From Ostrinia nubilalis (lineage: Eukaryota > Arthropoda > Insecta > Lepidoptera > Crambidae): DNA of 64,000 nucleotides. A model generated the notes under the pieces. It saw nothing but the letters and a program-made list of their open reading frames with translations, was not told the DNA's origin and did not search any database. Positions 55,342-64,000 of this stretch are shown here, piece by piece. The stretch's first letter is position 1, and the number at the start of each line of letters is the position of its first letter. The DNA lies in NCBI RefSeq assembly GCF_963855985.1, contig NC_087110.1, positions 3,153,001 through 3,217,000 of the forward strand, given 5' to 3'. The translations under genes were made by a program, and so were the position numbers.

Positions 55342-56038
55342 TCGAAGTACCTTCATCACTAAGTAAATCACTGGAGATCAAATTAGAAAATGCTTGGATT
55401 TCTATTAAATCAGCTCCTTCAGGCAATGGCGAATCTGAAAATATTAAAAAAACTAATTTAACTTCACAACGAAGACAAAAAATCGTAATTAAACGTTACA
55501 ATAGGAATAAATACTCAATTTACCAACGTAAACAATATTAAATTGCACATACAATATCAAACGTACGAAAACAAACCACGTTAATAATCGTATGTATTAC
55601 ATACGATAAAAAATAAATTTAATTGACAACGTTTATCATGGTATGTAAAACATACGATACTTTGTTAGCTTAAAAAAGGAACGTAAAGAATCGTATGTGT
55701 TAATTACTATAGTTTTGAATAGCTAGTAACAAAATATAAGGCAATTTTCACCACCAAAAGGAAAACTGTAATTACTACTTACCTAATAGTATGCGCTCGC
55801 TAGCGGTGAACCAAACCGCTTCTCCCCTGTAGACGATCGCACAGGACATTACGATAGTATACGTTGCGATCGTGGATTACATACGATTGAATACGTGTGA
55901 AAAATCTTTTATTTTAAATGATATTGCAATTTTTGTTCGCGGGTTCGATAATACGTATTTTAGTAATTATAAAATGCTTATAAAATCAAAATTGATATTT
56001 TGTGGCTTACGATTATTTACTTAGGAGGCATCGATATC
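55342..56038. other. Right part of the outer element
   Basis: Carries most ATCGTATGT copies and the right TIR. No frame. Confidence 0.5.
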
Positions 56039-56189
56039 TTATTTTAATTAAGTAATCTAAGAACATGCCGTTTTCTCTTCTGGGTATGACTGTGCTCAAT
56101 TAATGTATCGAATAGCAGCAGTATTGTACGATTAATATGTTTTCCAGAAAACTTATTCTTCTGATTCATTTCGATGAGGGTCTAATGAC

Positions 56190-56296
56190 AGTTTAACTTT
56201 CCCCCGGGATAAACTTGACCTTCACTGGTTGGGTTTTTATTGGCGATCAAGCTGTAGAGTGTAGATTCTGGTTACACAGGAGTTGCAGCCGAGATA
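56190..56296 (+). repeat. Dispersed repeat module, copy 3 of 4
   Basis: AACTTTCCCCCGGGATAAAC, CTTGACCTTCACTGGTTGGG and CACAGGAGTTGCAGC, the complement of the other three copies. Confidence 0.65.
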
Positions 56297-57306
56297 TTAT
56301 GTAGTCCAAAGTATGGAATATTTTCCTTTGCCTGTAATACAAAAGTGACGTCATTATAAACTTACGACGGTAAAAAAGTCGAATGATCGAAATTCCAACA
56401 ATACAGTACCTACATAACAAAGAGAAATCACCAAATCATACAAAATGGCGAACCATTAATTTTCAATTTGCACTTCAATAATAAGCGTGGCGTAGATGTT
56501 GAGAAATATTCTGGAAAAGGCATTATGGAAAAATAAAATTTTATTTCCAATTATAACAATTCTACCGACCGACCAATTATAACAATTCTATTCTTTTTAC
56601 AAGCTTTTATTTAATTTCGCTATTTACTTGTACATTAAAAAAACATTAATTTTAATGTAACCTACGTGACTTGATCTTACCAAAAGTAAATCTATTAAGT
56701 AGGTAAATATGTTGCAGTCAAAACTCATAATGACTCAATGAGTTTTGACTGTAACAAATACATTAAGTAGGTACTTATTTTAATCTCATGGGAAATTTTT
56801 AATCGTAATAAATTGAGTAGGTAATGTAATCAATAATTGATGGGTTTTACACAATTTATATTTTATAATATTATTTTTGGAGCATTAAAACTTGACTTAA
56901 GGTCCTATGTCCCCTAGATGGGGCAGCGGGCGTCCATAAATTAATAATGGAGCATTAAAAGCTTGTTATTTTTTTTTTCATTTTGTTATACAACTCTTTA
57001 TTATTTCAGCCGTTTCCAGTTCACGTTTCAGCATCTCCGAACCACCGAAATAACAGTAATCTCCATAATTCGCGCACCGAATTGGAATTTTGGTAAATAG
57101 CGGGTGGACATCCACCGATTTCATGTACGCGAATGGTAGCAATTTGTTAGCGATTGTATTAGCTCTAGTTCAATTATTGGTAGAATGAATAGGATTCTAT
57201 GCCCGCAAAACCGCTTAGGTTTCAGTGCAAAATAATAATTGGGTCACAGTATTTTCCGTGGCTTTGCCTGCATAATTTCGGTCAAATACGAAAAATACAA
57301 TCCTAA
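56297..57306. other. Gene-free stretch of 1 kb
   Basis: Tandem ACCGACCAATTATAACAATTCTA text near 56555-56590. CTCATAATGACTCAATGAG-type palindromic text at 56718-56750 (AGTCAAAACTCATAATG/CAATGAGTTTTGACT). The 6972 repeat recurs at 56893-56936. Confidence 0.4.
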
Positions 57307-57420
57307 GGCCGAGTTGCATCACCTTAACTTTAACCGTAACTCCAACCAGTTTTTGTATGAAGCTAGACATACTTTTGACATATGTTTTAGTTAAAGTAAA
57401 ATACTTAGTGCAAATTAGAG
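57307..57420 (+). mobile_element. One end of a TAA-type (Tourist-like) MITE
   Basis: TAAGGCCGAGTTGCATCACC then TTAACTTTAACCGTAACTCC and TTTTTGTATGAAG. Same terminus as 4382. The other end is not seen. Confidence 0.6.
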
Positions 57421-57879
57421 TAACAGTTCTCCCTCAAACAAAGTAGGTACTTTTGATTTCCATGCGAATAAAGCAAACAGTCCATTTATTACAGTACATT
57501 TTTCTCCAATTAAGTACTTTTCCATTTAAATAGCAAGAGCTTGACCCGATGGACGGATGATGATATTTGTGGAGGGAGTAAGAAGCAAATCACATGTTTT
57601 TCTAGTCAGAAAAAAAAAGGAAAAGCAATGTGTGGAAATAGACTCCTTGTGACTAAAGAAACAAAATCATTGTATCAAAAGCTTTTCGATCTTGTTTGTG
57701 TATGCTACTAATTCTTTGAGATGTCGGAGATTATTATAAGATGCAAATACGAGCATATCGGCGATCGCTAAGATAGGCAAATCGTTCGATTGTACCAGAC
57801 AAGTAGACATCCAATCTACATAATGCCGACGTTGGTTAAGATGGCAATCCGGTAAGACGCTGAGCGAAGCGAAAAATGC
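57421..57879. other. Intergenic, nothing recognised
   Basis: No supported feature. Confidence 0.3.
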
Positions 57880-58091
57880 GAAGCGATAAAGCTGAAGAGT
57901 TTGTTTGTTTGTTTGTTTACTTGAACGCGCTAATCTCAGGAACTACTGGTCCGATTTGAAAAATTCTTTCAGTGTTAGAAAGCTCATTTATCGAGGAAGG
58001 CTATAGGCATCACGATACGAGTAATAGGAGCAGAGCAACAATGAAAAATGATGCAAAAACGGGTTTTTACGTGAACAAAGTCGCGGGCTAG
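57880..58091 (+). mobile_element. Helitron-like repeat with (GTTT)n
   Basis: GTTTGTTTGTTTGTTTG, CTAATCTCAGGAACTACTGG, AGTAATAGGAGCAGAGCAAC and end GTCGCGGGCTAG followed by T. Confidence 0.6.
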
Positions 58092-58482
58092 TTTTAAGAT
58101 AAAATTCTACTTCACAGCAAGTAATGAATGACAAATCCTATCTCCATGCATAAACATAGCCACATACCAAAGTACGGATCAGTTTATATAAGTGACATCA
58201 TTTTTCTACTTCTAATCAATGACCCACCACTGTGTTAACAACACTCCACACATCATAAGTGTACTTTTTTGAAGCCCGAAGGTAATTTTTGCACGCAACA
58301 TCAGATTTCAAGATTACTGTATCGTATTTACGTGAAATTACATACATTTCTTTCGTGTTGAACAACGAACTTTTCGACCTGAAAGTTTTTACTCTCAAAA
58401 GTTAAAGAAAAAGTAAGCGAGTTTGTAAGTTTCATTTTTATATAAAAACATCCTATCAATAATTAATATGATAATAAAATAG
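58092..58482. other. Intergenic, nothing recognised
   Basis: The minus frame 58216-58398 has no motif. Confidence 0.3.
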
Positions 58483-58503
58483 CTAGCCATTCCAGTAATA
58501 GTA

Positions 58504-58833
58504 GTGAATAGGACATCGATTTTTTTACCAAAAAGATACTATAACTGGGGTATATTACTGGCGCACATTCCCAAACCACGTAAAGAAACGGTCGCCTTAA
58601 TCCCGATAATGGGCAAAGATTTGTCTGAGCCAACGCACGAATATAGCAGATCCTTAACCGAATGGTTTAGTGTTGACAGAGACACAATCTCGACTGGATT
58701 CTTGCGCCATCTTGGAGTGCCGATTGTTTGCATGGATTTGGACCTTTTAAAGGATGAATTAGCTGGTTGGATTTGGCAAAAATGCGATTTATGGAGCGAT
58801 AATTGTTTAATTTTTCGTGAAAATGCTTTGTAA
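58504..58833 (+). CDS. Unidentified reading frame, 109 codons, possible exon
   Basis: Open from 58483 to TAA 58831-58833. The apparent start at 58504 is GTG, not ATG, and the first ATG in frame lies well inside, so this may be a terminal exon rather than a whole gene; CCATTCCAG at 58487-58495 could be its acceptor. The product has mixed composition with acidic and aromatic residues (L-T-E-W-F-S-V-D-R-D, D-E-L-A-G-W-I-W-Q-K-C-D-L-W) and lacks low-complexity or repeat signatures, unlike other frames here. No signal peptide, membrane segment or domain recognised. A 105-codon frame on the minus strand overlaps it. It could be a decayed element protein. Confidence 0.35.
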   Translation: MNRTSIFLPKRYYNWGILLAHIPKPRKETVALIPIMGKDLSEPTHEYSRSLTEWFSVDRDTISTGFLRHLGVPIVCMDLDLLKDELAGWIWQKCDLWSDNCLIFRENAL

Positions 58834-58993
58834 ACACATTGCTTCCTTAAACACATTGTTTTTGTTTGTTTATTTTTTAATTTTCTTGGGGCGTTTAATG
58901 TTAAATGTATAAAATAGGGTAAAAAAATCTGACCTACCTACTTAATGTAGAGTTAGAAAAAACTCAGACTTAGGATCGTCGATCGTTATTACT

Positions 58994-59110
58994 TCGTTCG
59001 TTCGTTTCAGCCGAAAGACGTCCACTGTTGGACAAAGGCCTCCCCCAAGGATTTCCACAAAGACCGGTCTTGCGCCGCTCGCATCCAGACACCTCCCGTG
59101 ACCGTCACCA
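58994..59110 (-). mobile_element. 5'-truncated RTE copy with 13-bp TSD
   Basis: GATCGTTATTACT flanks it (58981-58993, 59111-59123). The minus frame G-G-V-W-M-R-A-A-Q-D-R-S-L-W-K-S-L-G-E-A continues F-V-Q-Q-W-T-S-F-G-stop without error, then the CGAA tail. Young insertion of the CGAA-tailed subfamily. Confidence 0.88.
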
Positions 59111-59123
59111 GATCGTTATTACT

Positions 59124-59580
59124 ACTACTTCATTAATAGATACCTTAGAGCTGACAATATTCATGTTATTTTTACTATGAAATAAATCACAAAACCATTA
59201 GAAATTAGTAACACGCAATTGAAGCGCCTTACTTAATCTCCCAGTGACAATATTCACCATCAAAGATTTTGCTCGCCACTTTCTCTCAGGGGAGCGTTTT
59301 AAATTATTACGAAACGGTTCCAAGACAAAATCCTCACTCTGGATAATTTCGGAGCAGCCGAAAATCGCGCCCTTGGGTATACTGAAATAATTTGTCCAAG
59401 ATCAGTGGTGTAGAAAGACAAGCATAGAGAATTGACTGGAAGAGCAATAGATTCAGTTGATGAAAATCCTATTTTAGTCACATTTACTTAAACAACGGAA
59501 AAAATCGTTTCGGTTTTGTTCGGCTCGGATACATAAGTGTGCAATCATCGATGAATAGTAGCGCTACTGAGAAACATAAT
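59124..59580. other. Intergenic, nothing recognised
   Basis: The minus frame 59299-59481 has no motif. Confidence 0.3.
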
Positions 59581-59760
59581 CTTCATCATCATCATTTCAG
59601 TCATAAAACGTCCACTGCTGAACATAGACCTCCCCCAATGATTTCCAGCGCCTTCCTGCTACCTTTATGAGGTATGCCCGACGAATTAGCAAGTTGAAAG
59701 TGTCAACGGGCAGGGGACATTGTACATAGAACTTACCACCGATGGGGCAGTAAGGTTCTT
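59581..59760 (-). mobile_element. RTE-type LINE 3' fragment
   Basis: CATCATCATCATTTCAGTCA, AAACGTCCACTGCTGAACAT, ATAGACCTCCCCCAATGATT, then an internal jump to GATGGGGCAGTAAGGTTC. Contains a deletion compared with 11874-12125. Confidence 0.7.
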
Positions 59761-59761
59761 T

Positions 59762-59850
59762 TTTTTTTATGTGATAGGAGGCAAACGAGCAAACGGATCA
59801 CCTGATGGTAAGTGATTACCGTCGCCCATAGACACCCGCGGTTCTGGAGT
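59762..59850 (-). mobile_element. LINE 3' end with poly(A), minus strand
   Basis: TTTTTTTTATGTGATAGGAG, GCAAACGAGCAAACGGATCA, CCTGATGGTAAGTGATTACC. Same tail as 41956-42137, inserted next to the RTE fragment. Confidence 0.7.
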
Positions 59851-60300
59851 AGAACCACGCACTGGAAAAAAACGCAGCGAGCGCAATATACGTGAATACA
59901 AACATTCCCTTCGCCTTAGCCGGGTAAAACAGCTCTGCAATTTTAATCCTGTTTTGAACGACACTTGAAAAATCTTAAAATCTGTTTGTGCTAGTGCTGC
60001 ATTCTGTCGACAGAGCGTTGCATTAAAACCTGCATCCTATTCCCAGTTAGCTCGTCTTCCACAAAATCTAGGTCCAGTTTAACATGAATCTGCGTTAATG
60101 CTTTAAGTCTGACCCAAATCTGGCACAAGGAGAACTCATCGATATTCAATGTTCCTCCGGCCCTCTCATACTGAATATCAAGTTGGCGAGCCACTAATTT
60201 GGTGTGGCGTTGGACTTTTACTCAGCTATTTTAGGAGGAAAAGCTGCTTCATATTGCGTAACTCGACATCTATTCAAAAGAGAAATAAATATTTATTTAA
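59851..60300. other. Intergenic, nothing recognised
   Basis: Minus frames 59767-59964 and 59991-60194 lack motifs. Confidence 0.3.
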
Positions 60301-60449
60301 CGCCCGTATTCACAAACATTACTATGAGGTCTCACAGTGCGCGTGGACGCACAGGGTGACGCACGAACCAATCACAGAGCTCTATTCAATGCTCTGCGTT
60401 CGATTTGCTGCTTCACATAATAAGCAAGCATCGTTTGTGAATACGGGCG
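60301..60449 (+). mobile_element. MITE of the CGCCCGTATTC family, copy 3 (best preserved)
   Basis: CGCCCGTATTCACAAACATT at the left and AACGATGC... complement CGCCCGTATTCACAAACGAT at the right, 149 bp. Interior GTGCGCGTGGACGCACAGGG and AATCACAGAGCTCTATTCAA. Non-coding. Confidence 0.85.
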
Positions 60450-60481
60450 ATAGATAAGTGACACTGGCAGATAATACTGAG

Positions 60482-60570
60482 TGAGGCTGAGTTGCCCCAT
60501 CTTACTTTAACAGTAACTTTAACCATAACTGGTGTTTTTCGTATGGAGTTTGACAGACATTTGACTCCAC
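60482..60570 (+). mobile_element. One end of a TAA-type (Tourist-like) MITE
   Basis: GAGGCTGAGTTGCCCCATCT, TACTTTAACAGTAACTTTAA, CCATAACTGGTGTTTTTCGT. The partner end is not seen. Confidence 0.6.
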
Positions 60571-60878
60571 CCAGTGAAGTGAGTGGGAATGCGTGGGGTG
60601 CTACTCACGTGACAAAACAGAGCGAAAATTATTGGCTCGACTAAATTATTTAACAACCAATACCTTTATTGCGGTATTAAGATCGCCTTAGCTACCAATT
60701 ACATGGCATTAAAGCTTAAATAAAATAAATATGTCATAATGATCATAGTTTACCCATTTCATAGAATCGCTTCCAGTTTGGCATACATTGCACATACATC
60801 GATGTGGTAATGAAAATCACTATGATGATTGTTTCTATGGGTCATGAGATGGCTGTAACATGTAGGTGTTCTTCACGT
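60571..60878. other. Intergenic, nothing recognised
   Basis: No supported feature. Confidence 0.3.
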
Positions 60879-61175
60879 AGTAATTTTAATACATAAAAAT
60901 ATATTTATAAAAGTGAAAGGTCACTGATTGACTGACTCACTCATGACGAAATCTCAGAAACTACAAGTGCTAGGAGTTTCAAATTTTGCAGGGGGGTTGG
61001 TTTTTTTGTAATTTTAATACATAAAACTTTATTTATAAAAGCGAATGGTCACTGGTTGACCTACTCACTCATCACGAAATCTCAGAAACTACACGTGCTA
61101 GTCACAAATTTTTCATGGGGGTTTCTTTACGAAAGTCCACGGCTCCACGCGTACGAAGTCGCGGGCGGCCGCTAG
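60879..61175 (+). mobile_element. Helitron-type copy with duplicated 5' part
   Basis: GTAATTTTAATACATAAAA opens two consecutive units (60879 and 61009), each with TTTATAAAAG.GAA.GGTCAC and CGAAATCTCAGAAACTACA. Only the second continues to CACGCGTACGAAGTCGCGGG and the end GCGGCCGCTAG followed by T. Confidence 0.7.
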
Positions 61176-61599
61176 TTACTTACATTCCCATCAATCCCTC
61201 TAGCTGAGCCTTGAAAAAAAAACATCATGTAAACAGTCGAGTCAAACAAGAAAGTTAGATATGTGTGTATCTTTTGCTGCAAAATACAACTCCATAAAAG
61301 GTATTCACGGATCTGTAATGCCAACAAAATACTGCATTACAAGATCCAACACAGAATGCACTTCAAACGATCACGAAATAGCAAAGCTGCTTTGCATTTA
61401 GAGAAGTAAGCATACTCTGTGGTATTCCTTTTGAGCTTGACGACTAAAATATCAGCAAACATTCTCTGGATTTTCTTACAAATCCAACTCCAGCTGTACA
61501 AGATTCTATGTACAATTTGTTCGAGTTTGTGTTACTAGATGGCGCTGTTACGTAACTAAACCGCGGTACCAAAATAAATTAAATAAATCAATATTCTTT
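61176..61599. other. Intergenic, nothing recognised
   Basis: No supported feature. Confidence 0.3.
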
Positions 61600-61607
61600 A
61601 ACATTTT

Positions 61608-61869
61608 CAGGGTTCGAAAATATCCTTATGATATATATCCGATATATATCGGATATATATCTGATATTATGATATATATCCGATATATATCGGATATATA
61701 TCATAAATATCGGATATATATCGGATATTTTCGAACCTAGGGTTCGAAAATATCCTTATGATATATATCAGATATATATCTTATAAATATCATAAAAATC
61801 TGATATTTATGATATATATCCGATATATATCGGATATATATCATAAATATCGGATATTTTCGAACCCTG
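61608..61869. mobile_element. hAT-type foldback MITE, tandem dimer, 8-bp TSD
   Basis: CAGGGTTCGAAAATATCC at the left and its complement at the right; AACATTTT duplicated exactly (61600-61607, 61870-61877). The interior is made of GATATATATCCGATATATAT palindromes. GGATATTTTCGAACC then TAGGGTTCGAAAATATCC in the middle (61720-61757) shows two units fused head to tail. Confidence 0.88.
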
Positions 61870-61877
61870 AACATTTT

Positions 61878-62479
61878 ACACTACGCCTAGACGGCCTAAG
61901 GGTCCTAAGGTAAGGGTATCAGACAACGGATATATATATATAAACAACATAAAAACTTTTTTTAAGTACACATATACATATTAGACACAGATAGAACACC
62001 CAGACCAAAGAATGAAGAATACAAAGAAATATGTTGAACACAAATATTTTTACTATGCGAAAATCGAACCCGCGACTTCTGGCACAGTAGTTTATCCTCT
62101 ACATACCCCGGAAAAACAACAAAATGAGAAACTTGGTTTACAGTTACCGAGCATTGTGCAAAAGGAAGGTTTAAACTCCAGTTTGGGGCTAGCGGAGCAG
62201 TGTCAAATGTCCAAGGATATATTTTTTTCTTTATTTTACAACTTTTTTTGTTCAGCTTTCCCTAATTTTTGCAGATAGATCACCGCTCATTAGACAAACC
62301 GTACACAAGAAATGACAACGTACATGTTAACCTTTCATAGCACTAACGCTGCATCTCTATGGATGAGAAACAAGATCAGCCATCCTCTCTCGGAGTCGAA
62401 TAATTTACGACTGGAGCTCTACAAGTGAGGATTGCAACTGGAGATATAAGGAAAGACACTCAATTTGTAATCTATCATC
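61878..62479. other. Intergenic stretch, one motif-free frame
   Basis: Frame 62012-62278 (88 codons) has no recognised domain. TATATATATATA at 61931. Confidence 0.35.
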
Positions 62480-62560
62480 ATCATAATTTAATTTTCAGCC
62501 ACAAGACGTCTACTGCTGAATAGGCGACCCTCAATACACGTGTCACGTGTCATGGTGTCC
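62480..62560 (-). mobile_element. RTE-type LINE 3' scrap
   Basis: CATCATCATAATTTAATTTT, CAGCCACAAGACGTCTACTG, CTGAATAGGCGACCCTCAAT. Strongly diverged. Confidence 0.5.
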
Positions 62561-62734
62561 ACGGAAGACCAGGGTCGTGGCATTATCTACTGAGATGCTA
62601 CGACACCATGCTGAGTGGATACCTTTTCAGTATCATTGTACCTACGTAAGTATTGTTGTAAGTTAAGTGTATTGTCGATGATACTGACATAAACATTTCT
62701 TCTTTCTTTCTTTCTTCTTTCAATGACTACCAGA

Positions 62735-62906
62735 TTGGCCGGTACGGGACTATTCCCACCTCTCGTTCCCACCACTGCAACTCCTGTGTAGCCAGGATCT
62801 ACAGCTTGACCGCCACAAAAACCCAACCAATGAAGGTCAAGTTTGTCCCGGGGGAAAGTTAAACTGTCATTGGACCCGCAACGAAATTAATCAGAAGAAC
62901 ATAGGA
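62735..62906 (-). repeat. Dispersed repeat module, copy 4 of 4 (longest)
   Basis: GGGACTATTCCCACCTCTCG, GCAACTCCTGTGTAGCCAGG, AACCCAACCAATGAAGGTCA and TTAATCAGAAGAACATAGGA. A (TTTC)n run lies just before it (62701-62721). Minus frame reads G-G-Q-A-V-D-P-G-Y-T-G-V-A-V-V-G-T-R-G-G. Confidence 0.7.
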
Positions 62907-64000
62907 GGAGTTCGAAATTAAGATTCGACTTCCCTCCATTGCAAAGCGGATGACAGGTGACAAACAAAGGTTTTAAACCTTCAAGAAAAGATTATGCACC
63001 ACGGACAATAAATTAAATTAAGGGGGCCTATCTTATGAGCAATTAGCAACTACCTGCCAATAATATTTTTCACAAAATCGCTTAAAAGCACGGAAATTTT
63101 TCCTTGTCGCGACAAGATCGGTGTAATAAATTGCGGAAACAGATGTATGTTGTATTGAATTAAGCATTATATCACGTTCATGTTTCCAAAGATCACACTC
63201 CCGACGCGACACTTCAGATTGGCCGGTAGCAAGCGGCGTGCATCCAGCTCCTTACTGCAACTTTTATAAAGTCATTGTTCCACTTTGTCGTCACAGACTA
63301 TTTTTTTATATTAGCGATGATCTAATTTTGCATGAATTAATGAAGAATCGTGAGCAATATAATATACGTGAGATTTTGCTGCTAAATGTTTTTCCCTCTC
63401 GAACTATTATACTAATAAATAACCATATTGACAATATTAATTAACTAAGTGACTAGGTTTCTTGCGCTGCTTCTTCTCCGCACTACTGGCCCAATAGTGT
63501 CCCGAAGCAGTGGGACATGTAAAAGTACTCTTTGTGAGCGTACTTACAGAAAAAAAGGCTTATGAGTTTATGAGTTTGGCTGGCTGTTTTAGTCTAACTA
63601 CGATCAGATTCATCCAAGAAGAGCTGTTTCTAGGTCATCCGTTGCGCTGCAAAGGACCCTTTCAGTTATATGCAATAGCGTGCCCTCATTATGTGGGGAA
63701 TTAGGGGTTTCTGAAAGGATTTTTTGAAAGAAAAGGTAGTAGGAGGTTTTGCGTTGCGGCCTTCTTGAGATTATTGTGGAAGAATAAAGAAAATTAAAAA
63801 TATTAGTGTCATGCAAAAGTGTTTTTCTAGATGTAAAACAAAATGAAATTCTCGGTCGAGTTATTAGTTTAAAAAAACTGGACGAGTCCGAGTTATGCTA
63901 TATGTATAGGATTCCGTGCTTAATTAATTACAATGACTTATAATTTGTACACTTTAATGTCACAAGTAGTGTAGGTAAAATAAGACCAAATTTTCTTAAA
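62907..64000. other. Gene-free stretch to the window end
   Basis: A short minus-strand RTE scrap (GATTGGCCGGTAGCAAGCGG, 63217-63290) is the only repeat recognised. Frames at 63238, 63510 and 63610 lack motifs. Confidence 0.4.

Larger units (their letters stand above)
44770..55887. repeat. ATCGTATGT motif copies in the outer element
   Basis: Forward at 44770-44778, 55587-55595 and 55690-55698; reverse (ACATACGAT) at 55599-55607, 55650-55658 and 55879-55887. The pair at 55587-55607 forms a near-perfect dyad with TTA between, and GGTATGTAAAACATACG at 55640 is a second dyad. All belong to the outer element, not to the Gypsy insert. Confidence 0.65.
44744..56039. mobile_element. Outer TIR element of a four-level nest
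   Basis: AGATATCGATGCCTCCTAAG (44744) is mirrored exactly by CTTAGGAGGCATCGATATCT (ending 56039), and similarity continues (TAAAC.ATCGTATG against TAAATAATCGTAAG). Removing the Gypsy element (44957-53567) leaves about 2.7 kb. Because GATATC is itself palindromic, the TSD cannot be fixed; TA is one option. No transposase frame seen in the remainder. ATCGTATGT words lie near both ends. Superfamily unknown. Confidence 0.7.

Overview
The window reads as nuclear DNA of a moth or butterfly (Lepidoptera). The evidence is the 3' end of a juvenile hormone epoxide hydrolase (JHEH) gene with spliced exons, AT-rich intergenic DNA, GC-rich short-TIR elements, Helitron-type ends (GCGGGCGGCCGCTAG|T), RTE-type LINE tails, and TTAA-, TA-, TAA- and 8-bp-duplicating DNA transposons of kinds common in that order. 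I could not identify the species.

Layout. 1-1324: last three exons of JHEH on the + strand. 1325-30104: no gene I can support, but a dense set of mobile elements, many with readable target-site duplications (TSDs): a TTAA element (2698-3865), a TAA-flanked MITE holding a LINE scrap and another foldback element (4382-5004), a GC-rich TAA-flanked foldback (8288-8718), a 146-bp-arm hairpin (10331-10650), a hAT-type element with an 8-bp TSD that has swallowed a mariner-like element (16010-17690), plus Helitron ends and 5'-truncated RTE copies. 30105-35526: a small MITE split by an LTR element with identical 247-bp LTRs and a 4-bp TSD. That element has no gag or pol; it carries GC-rich gene-like pieces and a 1.4-kb TIR element full of the motif TTTCGGGTGTTAC. 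35527-44743: scattered repeats. 44744-56039: a nested set, in which a ~2.7-kb TIR element holds a Ty3/Gypsy retrotransposon with identical 113-bp LTRs; its Gag-Pol frame is split at a TTAA by a 3.66-kb element, which in turn holds two MITEs. 56040-64000: more repeats, a tandem hAT-type foldback with a perfect 8-bp TSD (61608-61869), and one 109-codon reading frame of unknown identity (58504-58833).

Working together. The only clear host function is JHEH, which degrades juvenile hormone. Everything else is mobile DNA or its debris. The intact-looking Gag-Pol domains and identical LTRs of the Gypsy element mean very recent activity, and the TTAA element that broke it must be younger still. Three different DNA elements carry short motifs repeated several times inside them (TGTTCA..TGAACA, TTTCGGGTGTTAC, ATCGTATGT), which I infer may be transposase-binding sites. 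No CRISPR array, rRNA or functional tRNA was seen.
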